From: JBKBMT01 sp046295655
GTDB taxonomy: Bacteria > Pseudomonadota > Alphaproteobacteria > Rhodobacterales > Rhodobacteraceae
Assembly: GCA_046295655.1 (NCBI GenBank)
Contig: JBKBMT010000005.1
Coordinates: forward strand, 10,906 to 74,905
DNA length: 64,000 nt
Direction: 5' to 3'
This document shows positions 44,238 to 52,535 of this stretch, piece after piece. A model generated the notes under the pieces. It had not been told where the DNA came from and did not search any database. It was given only the letters and a program-made list of their open reading frames with translations. The position numbers were made by a program, and so were the translations under genes. Numbering within the stretch: the first letter of the stretch is position 1; every line of letters starts with the position of its first letter.

Positions 44238-45340
44238 AGCGAAGCGTCGAGCGCCGCGACGATCGCGTCGCCCATGGCGGCGGTGCCCACCGGGCTGCCG
44301 CCCTCGGGGCCCATCAGATCGGCAGTGCGCAGTCCGTCGGCAAGCACCTTCTCGACCGCGCGCTCGACCCGCGCCGCCTCGTCGCCAAGATCGAAGGAAT
44401 AGCGCAGTGCCATGGCGAAACTCAGGATGCAGGCGATGGGATTGGCCTTGCCCTGACCCGCGATGTCCGGGGCAGACCCGTGCACCGGCTCGTAAAGCGC
44501 CTTCGGCCGACCGTTGGCCATCGGCGCGCCGAGACTCGCCGAGGGCAGCATGCCGAGACTTCCCGTCAGCATCGCGGCAAGATCCGACAACAGGTCGCCG
44601 AACAGGTTGTCGGTGACGATCACGTCGAACTGCTTCGGCCAGCGGGTCAGCTGCATCGCGCCGGCATCGGCATACATGTGCGACAGCTCGACATCGGGGT
44701 ATTCGCGGTCATGCACCTCCTGCACGACCTGGCGCCACAGGACGCCCGATTCCATCACATTGGCCTTCTCCATCGAGCAGACCTTGTTCGATCGCCGTCG
44801 CGCCAGTTCAAAGGCGGAACGGGCGACGCGGGCAATCTCGCTTTCGGTGTAGCGTTGGGTGTTGATGCCGACGCGCTCGTTTCCTTCCGTGAAGATCCCG
44901 CGCGGCTCGCCGAAATAGACGCCCGAGGTCAGTTCGCGGACGATCATGATGTCGAGCCCTGCCACCACGTCCCTCTTGAGCGACGAGAAGTCGGCCAGCG
45001 CGTCGAAACACTGGGCCGGACGGAGGTTGGCGTAAAGATCCATCTCCTTGCGCAGGCGCAGGAGGCCGCGCTCGGGTTTCACGCCGAAGTCGAGATTGTC
45101 GTACTTCGGCCCGCCGACGGCGCCCAGCAGGACCGCATCGACCTCCTGCGCCTTGGCCATGGTCGCATCGGTCAACGGTGTGCCGTGCGCGTCGTAGGCA
45201 CAGCCGCCCACCAGGTCCTCGCTGACGTCGAAGACGATACCGCGACGGTTGCCAAACCAGGCAATCACCTTCTTGACCTCGGCCATGACCTCGGGGCCGA
45301 TCCCGTCGCCGGCGAGAATGAGAAGCGATGGGTTGGCCAT
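44228..45340 (-). CDS. leuB: 3-isopropylmalate dehydrogenase
   Basis: It oxidatively decarboxylates 3-isopropylmalate in leucine synthesis, NAD+-dependent. The 370-residue protein starts [20 protein letters not shown], and shows [25 protein letters not shown], the catalytic Tyr in [17 protein letters not shown], the metal-binding Asp in [20 protein letters not shown], and [18 protein letters not shown]. It is the third leucine gene of a dispersed leuC/leuD/leuB region and is separated from leuD by two other genes. Confidence 0.96.
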   Translation of the reverse strand: MANPSLLILAGDGIGPEVMAEVKKVIAWFGNRRGIVFDVSEDLVGGCAYDAHGTPLTDATMAKAQEVDAVLLGAVGGPKYDNLDFGVKPERGLLRLRKEMDLYANLRPAQCFDALADFSSLKRDVVAGLDIMIVRELTSGVYFGEPRGIFTEGNERVGINTQRYTESEIARVARSAFELARRRSNKVCSMEKANVMESGVLWRQVVQEVHDREYPDVELSHMYADAGAMQLTRWPKQFDVIVTDNLFGDLLSDLAAMLTGSLGMLPSASLGAPMANGRPKALYEPVHGSAPDIAGQGKANPIACILSFAMALRYSFDLGDEAARVERAVEKVLADGLRTADLMGPEGGSPVGTAAMGDAIVAALDASLQG

Positions 45341-45394
45341 GGTCCGGTCTCCTGCATGTGGGCGCCCCGCGCCTAGCCAATGCCGGACGCCGGG

Positions 45395-46468
45395 TCAAGG
45401 CGGCTGGGACAGCAGCAGGTCCACCCAGACCAGCCGGTGACGCGAGGCGAGGGAAACCTCGGCAGCCAGCGGATCATCCGGCGGGGGCCACAGGACGCCT
45501 GCACCGGAAAGAGAAAGCCCGGAGGCCGGCAGCACATAGGTCAGGCGCAGGTCGCCCGGGCCGGGATCGTCGCGCAGGTCCGCCGTATCCAGCGCCGGGT
45601 CGCCCCGATGCGCGGCGTTGGCACCGCTCCGGTCGGGTTCGGCCGCGCGGCGGGGGCGCGGATCCTGTACCGCCGGATGGTCCAGCAGGGCGCGGATCGC
45701 CGACGGGTCGCCTGCGCCGTCCTCCGGGTCGATATTGGCATGCCCCAGGATCACGAAGGGCGGGGCCGGGGGCGGGGCGCTCAGTGCGCCGTCCAGCAGG
45801 CGCAGCCAGAATGCGGTCTCGTCATGATTGCGCCGAAGGTTGCGGTCGCCCCGGCCGAAGTTCGGCGCCGTCGCCGACCAGGCCAGAAGATGCAGCCTGC
45901 GGCCGTCCGGCAGGATCGCCGGCACGACCCAGTGCGACGATGACGCCAGACGCTGGACCTCAAGCGCTCGGTCCGGGACGTCGGGAAGCCGTGCGCCCGG
46001 CAGGTCGCGCCACAGGAACGGGGCGAAATCCTGCGATGCGTTCGTATCGAGCGGCAGACGCGACAGGATCGCCATGCTGCCCGCCCCGGCGAACCGGCCG
46101 TAGCCCTGCGCGTCCTCCCGCCCGCCGGTCCGGCCGTCGCCGTCGAGATCATGCCCGGACTGGATCCCGCGGTTCTGCATCGGCGCGAACCGGTGCGGAA
46201 ACCCGTGCCCCGCTTCGGCAAGCCTGTCCGCCAGCGCCGTCAGGGCTGCCCCGCCCAGATCGTGGTCGAACCCCGACAGGAGCAGCACGTCCGCGCGGCT
46301 GGCGACGATCACCGTCACCACGGCCTCGACCTGCGGATCGCGGCCCGACAGGATGTCGCGCAGCAGAAGCCCGGGGCCGTCCCGCGTCAGACCTGCGTGA
46401 AAGGCGGCTATGCGCAGGGGTTCGGCCATCGACGCCCCCGCGACCAGTGCGGCGGCAAGGGCGATCAG
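45395..46468 (-). CDS. Endonuclease/exonuclease/phosphatase-fold protein, exported
   Basis: The product belongs to the DNase I-like EEP family: ILSGRDPQVEAVVTVIVASR, GGREDAQGYGRFAGAGSMAILSRLP, HLLAWSATAPNFG, and a C-terminal RHRLVWVDLLL. The family's GDxN catalytic loop reads GHANIDP, so an Asp is replaced by His and catalysis is uncertain. The N-terminus is a textbook export signal (LRAGLIALAAALVAGASMAEP), but no ATG, GTG or TTG precedes it in frame. The CTG at 46468, overlapping the upstream TGA (CTGA), is the best candidate (357 residues); the only ATG, at 46429, would remove the signal peptide. It sits between leuD and leuB. Confidence 0.75.
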   Translation of the reverse strand: MIALAAALVAGASMAEPLRIAAFHAGLTRDGPGLLLRDILSGRDPQVEAVVTVIVASRADVLLLSGFDHDLGGAALTALADRLAEAGHGFPHRFAPMQNRGIQSGHDLDGDGRTGGREDAQGYGRFAGAGSMAILSRLPLDTNASQDFAPFLWRDLPGARLPDVPDRALEVQRLASSSHWVVPAILPDGRRLHLLAWSATAPNFGRGDRNLRRNHDETAFWLRLLDGALSAPPPAPPFVILGHANIDPEDGAGDPSAIRALLDHPAVQDPRPRRAAEPDRSGANAAHRGDPALDTADLRDDPGPGDLRLTYVLPASGLSLSGAGVLWPPPDDPLAAEVSLASRHRLVWVDLLLSQPP

Positions 46469-47307
46469 GCCGGCGCGTAACGCGCTCGTTCTCCGGCCAG
46501 GGCCCGGCGGCGCTGTTCGCGGATCAGTTCTGCCACCCGCGCCATGGCGATGCCGCGCATGAACAGGCTTGCAGGAAGGAAGGACCATGCCGCCATCGTC
46601 CAGATCAGAACCTGCGGGCTGTCGAGCGAGACCGGAAGGTTGCCCTTGCTGGCCGCCTGCATCACCGCCGGCACCAGGAATGGCAGCAGAAACCCTAATG
46701 CAATGTTAACATTGGCGTCGCGCCGCAGCCGGGCGATCACGTCGCCGCCGGCCGTCGGATCGAAGGTCGGCAGGTTGACCCAGACGTTGAACGGCGTGCC
46801 GCGGTCGGGCCAGCCGCCCATGCGGATGAGGATGACGAAGATCGTCAGCATCACCAGCGAGATCAGATAGCTGATCCCGGCCGCCGTGCGCACCGCCGTC
46901 ACCAGCGCATGGTCGGCATTCTCGGGCAGGGTCAGAACGAACAGCCGGACCGGGCTGTAGGGAAAGTCGATCGCCGTGCCGACGATACGCCCGGCCATGT
47001 CCACGACCAGCGTGAGGTCCGAGGGCGCGACCCGGCCGCGCTCGATGACCGACAGCAGAAACACGGTCAGGAACAGGCACAGGAACCGGATCCGGTTCAG
47101 CGGCGGCGCATGGCGGAACTCGATCAGGCCCGGGTAGACGGCCCCGTATTCGACGAAGGTCAGAACCCCGAGGAACAGGGCGATCAGCGCGACCATCTGC
47201 TTGGTGTCGGCGCCGATGTCGGCCAGCACTAGCGACGGTGTGGCCACCAGAAGCACCATCAGGACAGCGCGAAGGAATGCGCCCGAAAGCCGTGCGACGA
47301 CTGCCAA
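46465..47307 (-). CDS. Multispan membrane protein of unknown function
   Basis: I do not recognise a named family. The product has about six hydrophobic segments, starting with RLSGAFLRAVLMVLLVATPS; others include MVALIALFLGVLTFVEYG, RFLCLFLTVFLLSVI, ISYLISLVMLTIFVILI, NIALGFLLPFLVPAVM, and VLIWTMAAWSFLPASLFM, followed by a basic tail. The start is set at a TTG (47307) with GAGGGG five bases upstream, giving 280 residues; a GTG at 47433 would add 42 mostly charged residues. It is coupled to the EEP gene downstream (CTGA overlap) and lies after leuD, so the two may act together at the envelope. Confidence 0.72.
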   Translation of the reverse strand: MAVVARLSGAFLRAVLMVLLVATPSLVLADIGADTKQMVALIALFLGVLTFVEYGAVYPGLIEFRHAPPLNRIRFLCLFLTVFLLSVIERGRVAPSDLTLVVDMAGRIVGTAIDFPYSPVRLFVLTLPENADHALVTAVRTAAGISYLISLVMLTIFVILIRMGGWPDRGTPFNVWVNLPTFDPTAGGDVIARLRRDANVNIALGFLLPFLVPAVMQAASKGNLPVSLDSPQVLIWTMAAWSFLPASLFMRGIAMARVAELIREQRRRALAGERARYAPA

Positions 47308-47431
47308 GATCCCCTCGTTTTCGGCGGTCGAGACGAACTCGAGCTGCCGCTTTCCTGCCTGTGACCGCGCTTTGTGGCGGATTGCCTCAATCTTGCCCAA
47401 TTTCTGCCTACTTTCACCTGGCTCCGCAACC

Positions 47432-47455
47432 ACCTGTTAACCAGACAGGTTTTTT
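47432..47455 (+). repeat. Hairpin ACCTGT...ACAGGT followed by T6
   Basis: A 6-bp stem (47432-47437 and 47445-47450) with a seven-base loop and six Ts on the plus strand. It has the shape of a Rho-independent terminator, yet no plus-strand gene precedes it. The same stem recurs at 49326-49342. It may be an operator or a stop for antisense transcription. Confidence 0.4.
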
Positions 47456-47505
47456 GTGGCCGAGATACGGAGAACCTGGTGCGGCTTTGCATCAAAGATA
47501 GGTAG

Positions 47506-47532
47506 AAAATGGGGCCGCCTACGGGCGACCCC
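47506..47532 (-). terminator. Rho-independent terminator after leuD
   Basis: On the minus strand a 9-bp stem (GGGGTCGCC with GGCGGCCCC, one G-T pair, loop CGTA) is followed by ATTTTC. It lies 28 bp after the leuD stop and separates leuD from the membrane-protein gene. Confidence 0.75.
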
Positions 47533-47559
47533 TCGAACAACCGCAAGATGTGGTGCCGG

Positions 47560-48165
47560 TCAGCCCCAGGGCCGGGACGCGCGGGCCTTCGCCTCGTAGG
47601 CGTCGATTGCGGCCACCTTCTCCAGGCTCAGGCCGATATCGTCGAGTCCGTTCAGCAGGCAGTGCTTCTTGAACGGGTCCACGTCGAACCGGAACTGCTG
47701 TCCGTCCGAGGTGGTCACGGTCTGCGCTTCAAGGTCCACGGTCATGCGCGCATTGGCGCCCCGGCGCGCATCTTCCATCAGCGCATCCACCGCCTCCTGC
47801 GGCAGGACCACGGGCAGGATGCCGTTCTTGAAGCAGTTGTTGTAGAAGATGTCGGCGAAGCTCGTCGAGATGACGCAGCGGATGCCGAAGTCCAGCAGCG
47901 CCCAGGGCGCATGCTCGCGGCTGGAACCGCACCCGAAGTTGTCGCCGGCGACGAGGATCTCGGCCTTGCGATACTGCGGCTGGTTCAGCACGAAATCCGG
48001 GTTCTCGGACCCGTCGGGATTGTAGCGCATCTCGTCGAACAGCGCGACGCCGAGGCCGGTGCGCTTGATCGTCTTGAGATACTGCTTCGGGATGATCATG
48101 TCGGTGTCGATGTTCACAAGCGGCATCGGCGCCGCGATCCCGGTGAGGGTGGTGAACCTGTCCAT
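47560..48165 (-). CDS. leuD: 3-isopropylmalate dehydratase small subunit
   Basis: With LeuC it isomerises 2-isopropylmalate to 3-isopropylmalate. The 201-residue product is typical: [40 protein letters not shown], a conserved [20 protein letters not shown], and [19 protein letters not shown]. The ATG is at 48165 with a weak AAGGAAG-type site. Unlike the usual leuC-leuD pair, a secreted-protein gene with its own terminator lies between the two subunit genes, so leuD must have its own promoter. Confidence 0.96.
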   Translation of the reverse strand: MDRFTTLTGIAAPMPLVNIDTDMIIPKQYLKTIKRTGLGVALFDEMRYNPDGSENPDFVLNQPQYRKAEILVAGDNFGCGSSREHAPWALLDFGIRCVISTSFADIFYNNCFKNGILPVVLPQEAVDALMEDARRGANARMTVDLEAQTVTTSDGQQFRFDVDPFKKHCLLNGLDDIGLSLEKVAAIDAYEAKARASRPWG

Positions 48166-48234
48166 GCTTGCTTCCTTCCGTCTGCTGCCGGTTCTATTGC
48201 AGAGACTGCCCCCAGATCCAAGGGGCGGACAGCG

Positions 48235-48260
48235 AAAAGGGGCCGCCGGAGCGGCCCCTT
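48235..48260 (-). terminator. Rho-independent terminator after the VPLPA-CTERM gene
   Basis: On the minus strand an 8-bp GC stem flanked by two A-T pairs (AAGGGGCCGC and complement, four-base loop) ends in TTTT. It is 20 bp after the stop of the secreted-protein gene and 70 bp before leuD. Confidence 0.85.
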
Positions 48261-48279
48261 CGCGTTGCTGGAGTGCCGG

Positions 48280-48969
48280 TCAGGCTTCGTCGCGGCGACG
48301 CCGGGCGCGCAGCAGGCCAAAGCCAACAAGGCCGGTCAGCAGAAGCGGCAGCGCGGCGGGAACCGGGACCACCGTGGTCAGGCGACCATCACCCCCCACG
48401 ATGCGCAGGCGGATCGCCATATCATCGTGGTTGTCATCACGGCCACCGCCATCATCATCGAACCACATGATGAGTTCGGTGCCGAAGCTCGCCGCCTCGT
48501 TCTTGAACGACACGAAGTAGTTCGGACCACGATCCCCGAGCGTCGGGTTCGGGTTGCCGCCGATCACGCTGTTGTCGGCATCGCCGAGCGGCGACCGGAA
48601 CAGGAAGTTCAGCAGACCCGCAGAGACATTGTTGAACACGACCGAGGCGAAACCCGCCGCGCTGAACGCGTTGGTGTTGCCTCCGGTCGAGAACTGGTCC
48701 GACCCCGCCCAGGCGAAGATGTTGTTAAAGCCCGCCTCCGAACCGTGATACGACACCTCGATGTCGGCAGACCCGCCAGTCAGCCAGATGTTGGCGCCAT
48801 ACCATCCGCCGCGCTGGGTCGTCCCGGCGCCATAGATCGTTTCGAGACCGTCGTTGGAGTTGGGGGCGCCCTCCGGAATGAAGCCGTAGGTCGTCGCCGC
48901 AGGTGCTGTCCCCGCGACGCCGAGGACCAGGGCCGCCGCCCCGATCGTTGCCGTAAAGAAGTGTTTCAT
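48280..48969 (-). CDS. VPLPA-CTERM (PEP-CTERM-like) sorting-domain secreted protein
   Basis: A 229-residue secreted protein. It starts with a signal peptide (MKHFFTATIGAAALVLGVAG, cleaved near APA-ATTYG), has an Asn/Gly/Ser-rich beta-type body with a single acidic loop (DDDGGGRDDNHDD), and ends VPVPAALPLLLTGLVGFGL plus RARRRR. This tripartite tail (VPxPA, hydrophobic span, Arg cluster) is the VPLPA-CTERM signal found in rhodobacteria, thought to direct processing by a dedicated exosortase-like or rhombosortase system and release to the surface or matrix. No sortase gene is in the window. The ATG has GAGGA. It is inserted between leuC and leuD. Confidence 0.85.
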   Translation of the reverse strand: MKHFFTATIGAAALVLGVAGTAPAATTYGFIPEGAPNSNDGLETIYGAGTTQRGGWYGANIWLTGGSADIEVSYHGSEAGFNNIFAWAGSDQFSTGGNTNAFSAAGFASVVFNNVSAGLLNFLFRSPLGDADNSVIGGNPNPTLGDRGPNYFVSFKNEAASFGTELIMWFDDDGGGRDDNHDDMAIRLRIVGGDGRLTTVVPVPAALPLLLTGLVGFGLLRARRRRDEA

Positions 48970-49116
48970 CGCAATTCCTCCGTTGGATCGATCCGGCACG
49001 ACAACCACTGTCCCTTTTCCAGTGCTCCGACAGGGATGCCGTCGGGGCGGGGTTCGGGCGAAGATCAGGCCGTTGCGACGACCCTGCGCACGGGCCGACG
49101 GGATCTTGAGGCTGTC

Positions 49117-49138
49117 ACGGAACACGCGAAGTTTCCGT
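49117..49138. repeat. Operator-like inverted repeat ACGGAA-N10-TTCCGT
   Basis: Perfect 6-bp arms separated by 10 bases, inside GTCACG direct repeats. It is about 150 bp upstream of the secreted-protein start. The spacing suits a dimeric regulator, but no regulator gene is adjacent. Confidence 0.4.
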
Positions 49139-49325
49139 CACGCCCGACAGGTTCCCCGCCTGCCTGCACCCGAAAGGCAGCGATCTTGAGCCGGTGCTCA
49201 GGATACCCCGATTCTGCCCGTCTCCACAGGGAATTGTGGCGAGAGGGCGGCGCCATCGCGGAAAACGCGGGGCTTTTCAATCAGGGGTTGCGAAATCTCC
49301 GTGCGCACGCGCGTATGTGGCGGAC

Positions 49326-49342
49326 ACCTGTCACCCACAGGT
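49326..49342. repeat. Hairpin ACCTGT-N5-ACAGGT
   Basis: A perfect 6-bp inverted repeat with the same arms as the hairpin at 47432-47450, followed by TTT on the plus strand. It lies 68 bp after the leuC stop but its T-tract is on the other strand, so a terminator role for leuC is not supported. Confidence 0.4.
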
Positions 49343-49409
49343 TTCCCCGGCCGAAACAATCGTCCGCGCCATGCCGTCCCGTTTCGAAAACCGCGCCGGC
49401 ATGCCCGAA

Positions 49410-50816
49410 TCACATCAGTTCGCGCACATCCGTCAGACGCCCCGTCACCGCCGCCGCCGCGGCCATCACCGGACTCATCAGATGCGTCCGGCCGCCGCGA
49501 CCCATCCGGCCCTCGAAGTTGCGGTTCGATGTGGCGGCGCAGCGCTCGCCCGGCGCCAGCTGGTCGGGGTTCATGCCCAGACACATGGAACAGCCCGCAA
49601 GCCGCCATTCGAACCCGGCATCGACGAAGATCTGCGCCAGCCCCTCTTCCTCGGCCTGAAGCCGCACCAGGCCCGAGCCCGGCACCACCATGCCGCGCAC
49701 CCCGGGCGCAAGCCTGCGGCCCTTCAGGATCGCCGCCGCGGCGCGCAGATCCTCGATACGCCCGTTGGTGCAGGAGCCGATGAACACGGCGTCGATCGGG
49801 ATCTCGGTCAGCCGGGTGCCGGGCTTCAACCCCATATATTCCAGACTGCGGCGGGCCGCACCGACCTTGCCGCCGGAAAAGCTTTCGGGGTCGGGCACCT
49901 CGGCGGTGATCGGCAGCACGTCCTCGGGGCTGGTGCCCCAGGTCACGACCGGCGCAATGTCCCCGGCACGGATCGTCACCACCTTGTCATAGTGGGCGCC
50001 GTCGTCGCTGAACAGCGTCTTCCAGTATTCCATCGCCGCTTCCCACTGCGCCCCCTTGGGCGCATGGGGCCGGCCGCGGACATAGTCGAAGGTCTTTTCG
50101 TCCGGGGCGATCAGACCCGCGCGGGCGCCGCCCTCGATGGCCATGTTGCAGACCGTCATCCGGCCTTCCATGCTGAGCTCGCGGATCGCCTGGCCGCAGT
50201 ATTCGATGACGTGGCCGGTGCCGCCTGCGGTTCCCGTCGCGCCGATCACCGACAGGGTGATGTCCTTGGCCGTGACGAACGGCGGCAGCGATCCGGTGAT
50301 CTCCACCTTCATGTTCTTCGACTTCTTCTGGATCAGCGTCTGGGTGGCCAGCACATGCTCGACCTCCGACGTGCCGATGCCGTGCGCCAGCGCGCCGAAG
50401 GCGCCATGGGTCGCGGTGTGGCTGTCGCCGCAGACGATGGTCATGCCGGGCAGGGTCCAGCCCTGTTCGGGGCCGATGATGTGCACGATGCCCTGCCGGA
50501 TGTCCGAGACGGGATAGTAGTGGATGCCGAAGTCCCGGGCATTCCGGTCCAGCGCCTCGACCTGGATCCGGCTTTCCTCGTTGTCGATGTGCGTGTCGCG
50601 CCCCTCGGTCGTGGGCACGTTGTGGTCGGGCACCGCGATGGTCCTGTCCGGGCAGCGGACCTTGCGGCCGGCCATCCGCAGGCCTTCGAACGCCTGCGGC
50701 GAGGTGACTTCGTGCACCAGGTGGCGGTCGATATACAGAAGGCAGGTGCCGTCCTCGGCCTCGTGGACGACGTGGTCGTCCCAGATCTTGTCGTAAAGCG
50801 TTCTTGCGGCGGTCAT
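49410..50816 (-). CDS. leuC: 3-isopropylmalate dehydratase large subunit
   Basis: The iron-sulfur subunit of isopropylmalate isomerase. The 468-residue product has the aconitase-type motifs: [40 protein letters not shown], and the [4Fe-4S] ligands Cys349 ([14 protein letters not shown]), Cys409 and Cys412 (GCSMCLGMN). [18 protein letters not shown] near the end is also diagnostic. The ATG follows CCGGAA. A 378-bp upstream region with a possible 28-codon frame separates it from the divergent rsfS gene. Confidence 0.97.
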   Translation of the reverse strand: MTAARTLYDKIWDDHVVHEAEDGTCLLYIDRHLVHEVTSPQAFEGLRMAGRKVRCPDRTIAVPDHNVPTTEGRDTHIDNEESRIQVEALDRNARDFGIHYYPVSDIRQGIVHIIGPEQGWTLPGMTIVCGDSHTATHGAFGALAHGIGTSEVEHVLATQTLIQKKSKNMKVEITGSLPPFVTAKDITLSVIGATGTAGGTGHVIEYCGQAIRELSMEGRMTVCNMAIEGGARAGLIAPDEKTFDYVRGRPHAPKGAQWEAAMEYWKTLFSDDGAHYDKVVTIRAGDIAPVVTWGTSPEDVLPITAEVPDPESFSGGKVGAARRSLEYMGLKPGTRLTEIPIDAVFIGSCTNGRIEDLRAAAAILKGRRLAPGVRGMVVPGSGLVRLQAEEEGLAQIFVDAGFEWRLAGCSMCLGMNPDQLAPGERCAATSNRNFEGRMGRGGRTHLMSPVMAAAAAVTGRLTDVRELM

Positions 50817-51194
50817 GGCGGTTCCGGTCGGTTAGTCTGCGGTCAGGCGCGGGTGCGGCCCGCGGCCAGGGGCGGATCGGCTCGGGCCGGTCAGAGCCGG
50901 GCCAGGACGGACATGCCCTGACCGTGGAAGCGTTCGCGAAGCCGGACGCGGTCGCCGATATCGAGGAAACGGATCATCCGCGCCTGATACGCCGCTTTCC
51001 CCCGGCACGCAAGATTCGGCCACGCGCGGCTTGCCGCCGAAGCAAGGCATCGCGCGTTGAGATCGGAGCCGCGCGATGCTATCTTCCGTCGCATCCCGGC
51101 GCCGGGGCGGGTGCGGCGCGTAACCCACGGAGAAGATGATCTGTCCAGCCCTTCCAACGCCGCACATGGCGCGGCGGCCCCGGAGATCCCGCTG
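50817..51194. other. 378-bp divergent region between leuC and rsfS
   Basis: Apart from a possible short minus-strand frame (50891-50977), I see no supported gene. It must contain the promoters of leuC and of rsfS. No attenuator-like stem with a T-run, T-box or riboswitch core was recognised. The rsfS frame is open upstream of its chosen ATG from 51057, so part may be transcribed leader. Confidence 0.5.
50891..50977 (-). CDS. Possible 28-residue ORF upstream of leuC
   Basis: An ATG-initiated frame encoding MIRFLDIGDRVRLRERFHGQ followed by GMSVLARL, ending 74 bp before leuC. It has AGGCG near the start. Five of 28 residues are Leu and six Arg, without a Leu run, so a classical leucine attenuator is not obvious. 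It could be a small conserved protein or chance. Confidence 0.2.
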   Translation of the reverse strand: MIRFLDIGDRVRLRERFHGQGMSVLARL

Positions 51195-51563
51195 ATGGCG
51201 GCGACGCCGGCTCTTCCCAGTTCCGCATTGCTTGATCGCATTCTTGCATCGCTTGACGACGACAAGGCCGAGGACGTGGTCAGCATCGACCTGCGCGGCC
51301 GGTCCGAGATTGCCGATCACATGGTCATCGCATCGGGCCGCTCCTCGCGGCAGGTGGCCGCCATTTCCGAGAAGCTGACCGAACGGCTGAAGGAGGATTT
51401 CGGGATCGTCTCGAAGGTCGAGGGCAAGGAAACCGGCGACTGGGTTCTGATCGACGCGGGCGACGTGATCGTGCACGTCTTCCGGCCCGAGGTGCGCGAG
51501 TTCTACCAGCTCGAAAAGATGTGGCTGCCTGCGGGACAGCATCGGGCGCCGCAGAAGGCGTGA
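51195..51563 (+). CDS. rsfS: Ribosomal silencing factor RsfS
   Basis: RsfS binds L14 on the 50S subunit and blocks subunit joining under starvation. The 122-residue product has the family core: LDDDKAEDVVSIDLRGRSEI, DHMVIASGRSSRQVAAISEK, ETGDWVLIDAGDVIVHVF, and REFYQLEKMW. The ATG at 51195 is chosen on homology (MAATPALPSSALLDRILASL); GGAG is ten bases upstream, so an earlier start is possible. Its TGA shares one base with the rlmH ATG (TGATG), the classic rsfS-rlmH coupling. Confidence 0.92.
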   Translation: MAATPALPSSALLDRILASLDDDKAEDVVSIDLRGRSEIADHMVIASGRSSRQVAAISEKLTERLKEDFGIVSKVEGKETGDWVLIDAGDVIVHVFRPEVREFYQLEKMWLPAGQHRAPQKA

Positions 51564-52036
51564 TGCGGTTGCGGATCTGCGCCGTGGGCCGGCTGGGTTC
51601 CCGGGCGCCCGAACGCGCGCTGATCGAGGATTACCGCGCGCGGCTCGACCGGACAGGCCGGCCGCTGGGCCTCGGGCCGCTGTCGGAGACCGAGGTCGAG
51701 GACCGGCGCGGCGGCGGGATGGCGGCAGAGGCCGAGCTTCTGTCACGTGCGATCCCGGACCGGGCGCGGGTGGTCGCGCTGGACGAGCGCGGCCGGATGC
51801 TGTCGTCCCCCGATCTGGCCAACACGCTGGCGCAATGGCGCGATGACGGGGCCGGCGACGCGGCGTTCCTCATCGGCGGGGCAGACGGGCTGGACGCAGG
51901 GCTGCGCGACCATGCCGATCTGGTTCTTTCCCTCGGTCCGATGGTCTGGCCGCATCTTCTGGTGCGGGTCATGCTGTCCGAGCAGCTCTATCGCGCCGCG
52001 ACCATCCTTGCCGGCACGCCGTATCACCGGGCATGA
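51563..52036 (+). CDS. rlmH: 23S rRNA (pseudouridine1915-N3)-methyltransferase
   Basis: A SPOUT methyltransferase that modifies pseudouridine 1915 of helix 69. The 157-residue protein shows VVALDERGRMLSSPDLANTL, AFLIGGADGLDAGLRDHADL, LSLGPMVWPHLLVRVMLSEQ, and ends in YRAATILAGTPYHRA, the knot and conserved Tyr/His. It is coupled to rsfS. The FNR-like box for the next gene starts 15 bp after its stop, so the downstream cytochrome gene has its own promoter. Confidence 0.95.
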   Translation: MRLRICAVGRLGSRAPERALIEDYRARLDRTGRPLGLGPLSETEVEDRRGGGMAAEAELLSRAIPDRARVVALDERGRMLSSPDLANTLAQWRDDGAGDAAFLIGGADGLDAGLRDHADLVLSLGPMVWPHLLVRVMLSEQLYRAATILAGTPYHRA

Positions 52037-52051
52037 TCTGTCGTTCGCTTC

Positions 52052-52065
52052 CTGATATGGATCAA
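52052..52065. promoter_or_regulatory. FNR/Dnr-like site upstream of the cytochrome c gene
   Basis: CTGAT-ATGG-ATCAA matches TTGAT-N4-ATCAA in nine of ten defined positions. It lies 56 bp before the cytochrome c ATG, a plausible -41-type activator position, and in a gene-free stretch. FnrL and NNR/Dnr proteins share this half-site, so oxygen or nitric-oxide control cannot be separated by sequence. Confidence 0.65.
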
Positions 52066-52121
52066 GGTCGGGACCGGCGGGTTGCAGGATGCTGACATCG
52101 GATTCCCCGAGGGAGAGACCG

Positions 52122-52517
52122 ATGCGACCATTCGCCCCCCTGCTGCTCGCGCCGCTTCTGGCAACGCCGGTCCTGGCGCAGGATGCGGCCCGCGGCGAGG
52201 ACATCTACATGCGGCACTGCGCCGTCTGCCATGGGATCGAGGCGACCGGAGGCGGACCGATGGCGGCCGTCCTGCTGCTTCAGCCGACGGATCTGACGAT
52301 GCTTTCGTCCGGCAACGAAGGCACCTTCCCGACAATCCGGGTGGTCATGCGGATCGACGGGCGCGATCCCCTGGTCTCCCACGGCTCGCCGATGCCGCTG
52401 TTCGGGCAGCTTTACGACGAACAGGACACACCGATCCGCGCCCCGGACGGCACACCGATCCTGACCAGCCAGGCGATCGCCGATCTTGTGGCCTGGCTGG
52501 AGACGGTTCAGCGCTGA
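52122..52517 (+). CDS. Small periplasmic class I c-type cytochrome
   Basis: A 131-residue secreted monohaem cytochrome. It has a signal peptide (MRPFAPLLLAPLLATPVLAQ) and the haem site HCAVCHG (Cys33, Cys36, His37). A likely axial Met is Met91 in HGSPMPLFGQ. The C-terminal helix is AIADLVAWLETVQ. The ATG has GGGAGAG upstream. An FNR-like site before it suggests use under low oxygen or NO; its redox partner is unknown. It lies between rlmH and gpmI together with a hydrolase gene. Confidence 0.9.
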   Translation: MRPFAPLLLAPLLATPVLAQDAARGEDIYMRHCAVCHGIEATGGGPMAAVLLLQPTDLTMLSSGNEGTFPTIRVVMRIDGRDPLVSHGSPMPLFGQLYDEQDTPIRAPDGTPILTSQAIADLVAWLETVQR

Positions 52518-52535
52518 GGGCGGAGCGCGGGGCGG

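Larger units (their letters stand above)
48970..49409. other. 440-bp gene-free region between VPLPA-CTERM gene and leuC
   Basis: No convincing coding frame is present. It carries an ACGGAA/TTCCGT inverted repeat (49117-49138), a direct repeat of GATCTTGAG (49102-49110 and 49182-49190), and an ACCTGT/ACAGGT hairpin near the leuC end. It must contain the promoter of the secreted-protein gene and probably its control elements. Confidence 0.6.

Noticed and set aside
47432..47455. Terminator for a plus-strand gene
   Set aside because: All genes on both sides are on the minus strand, so it is listed as a hairpin repeat rather than a terminator.
47509..49659. A 716-codon plus-strand frame across leuD, the VPLPA gene and leuC
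   Set aside because: Antisense to three recognised genes and crosses two terminators; no domain is visible.
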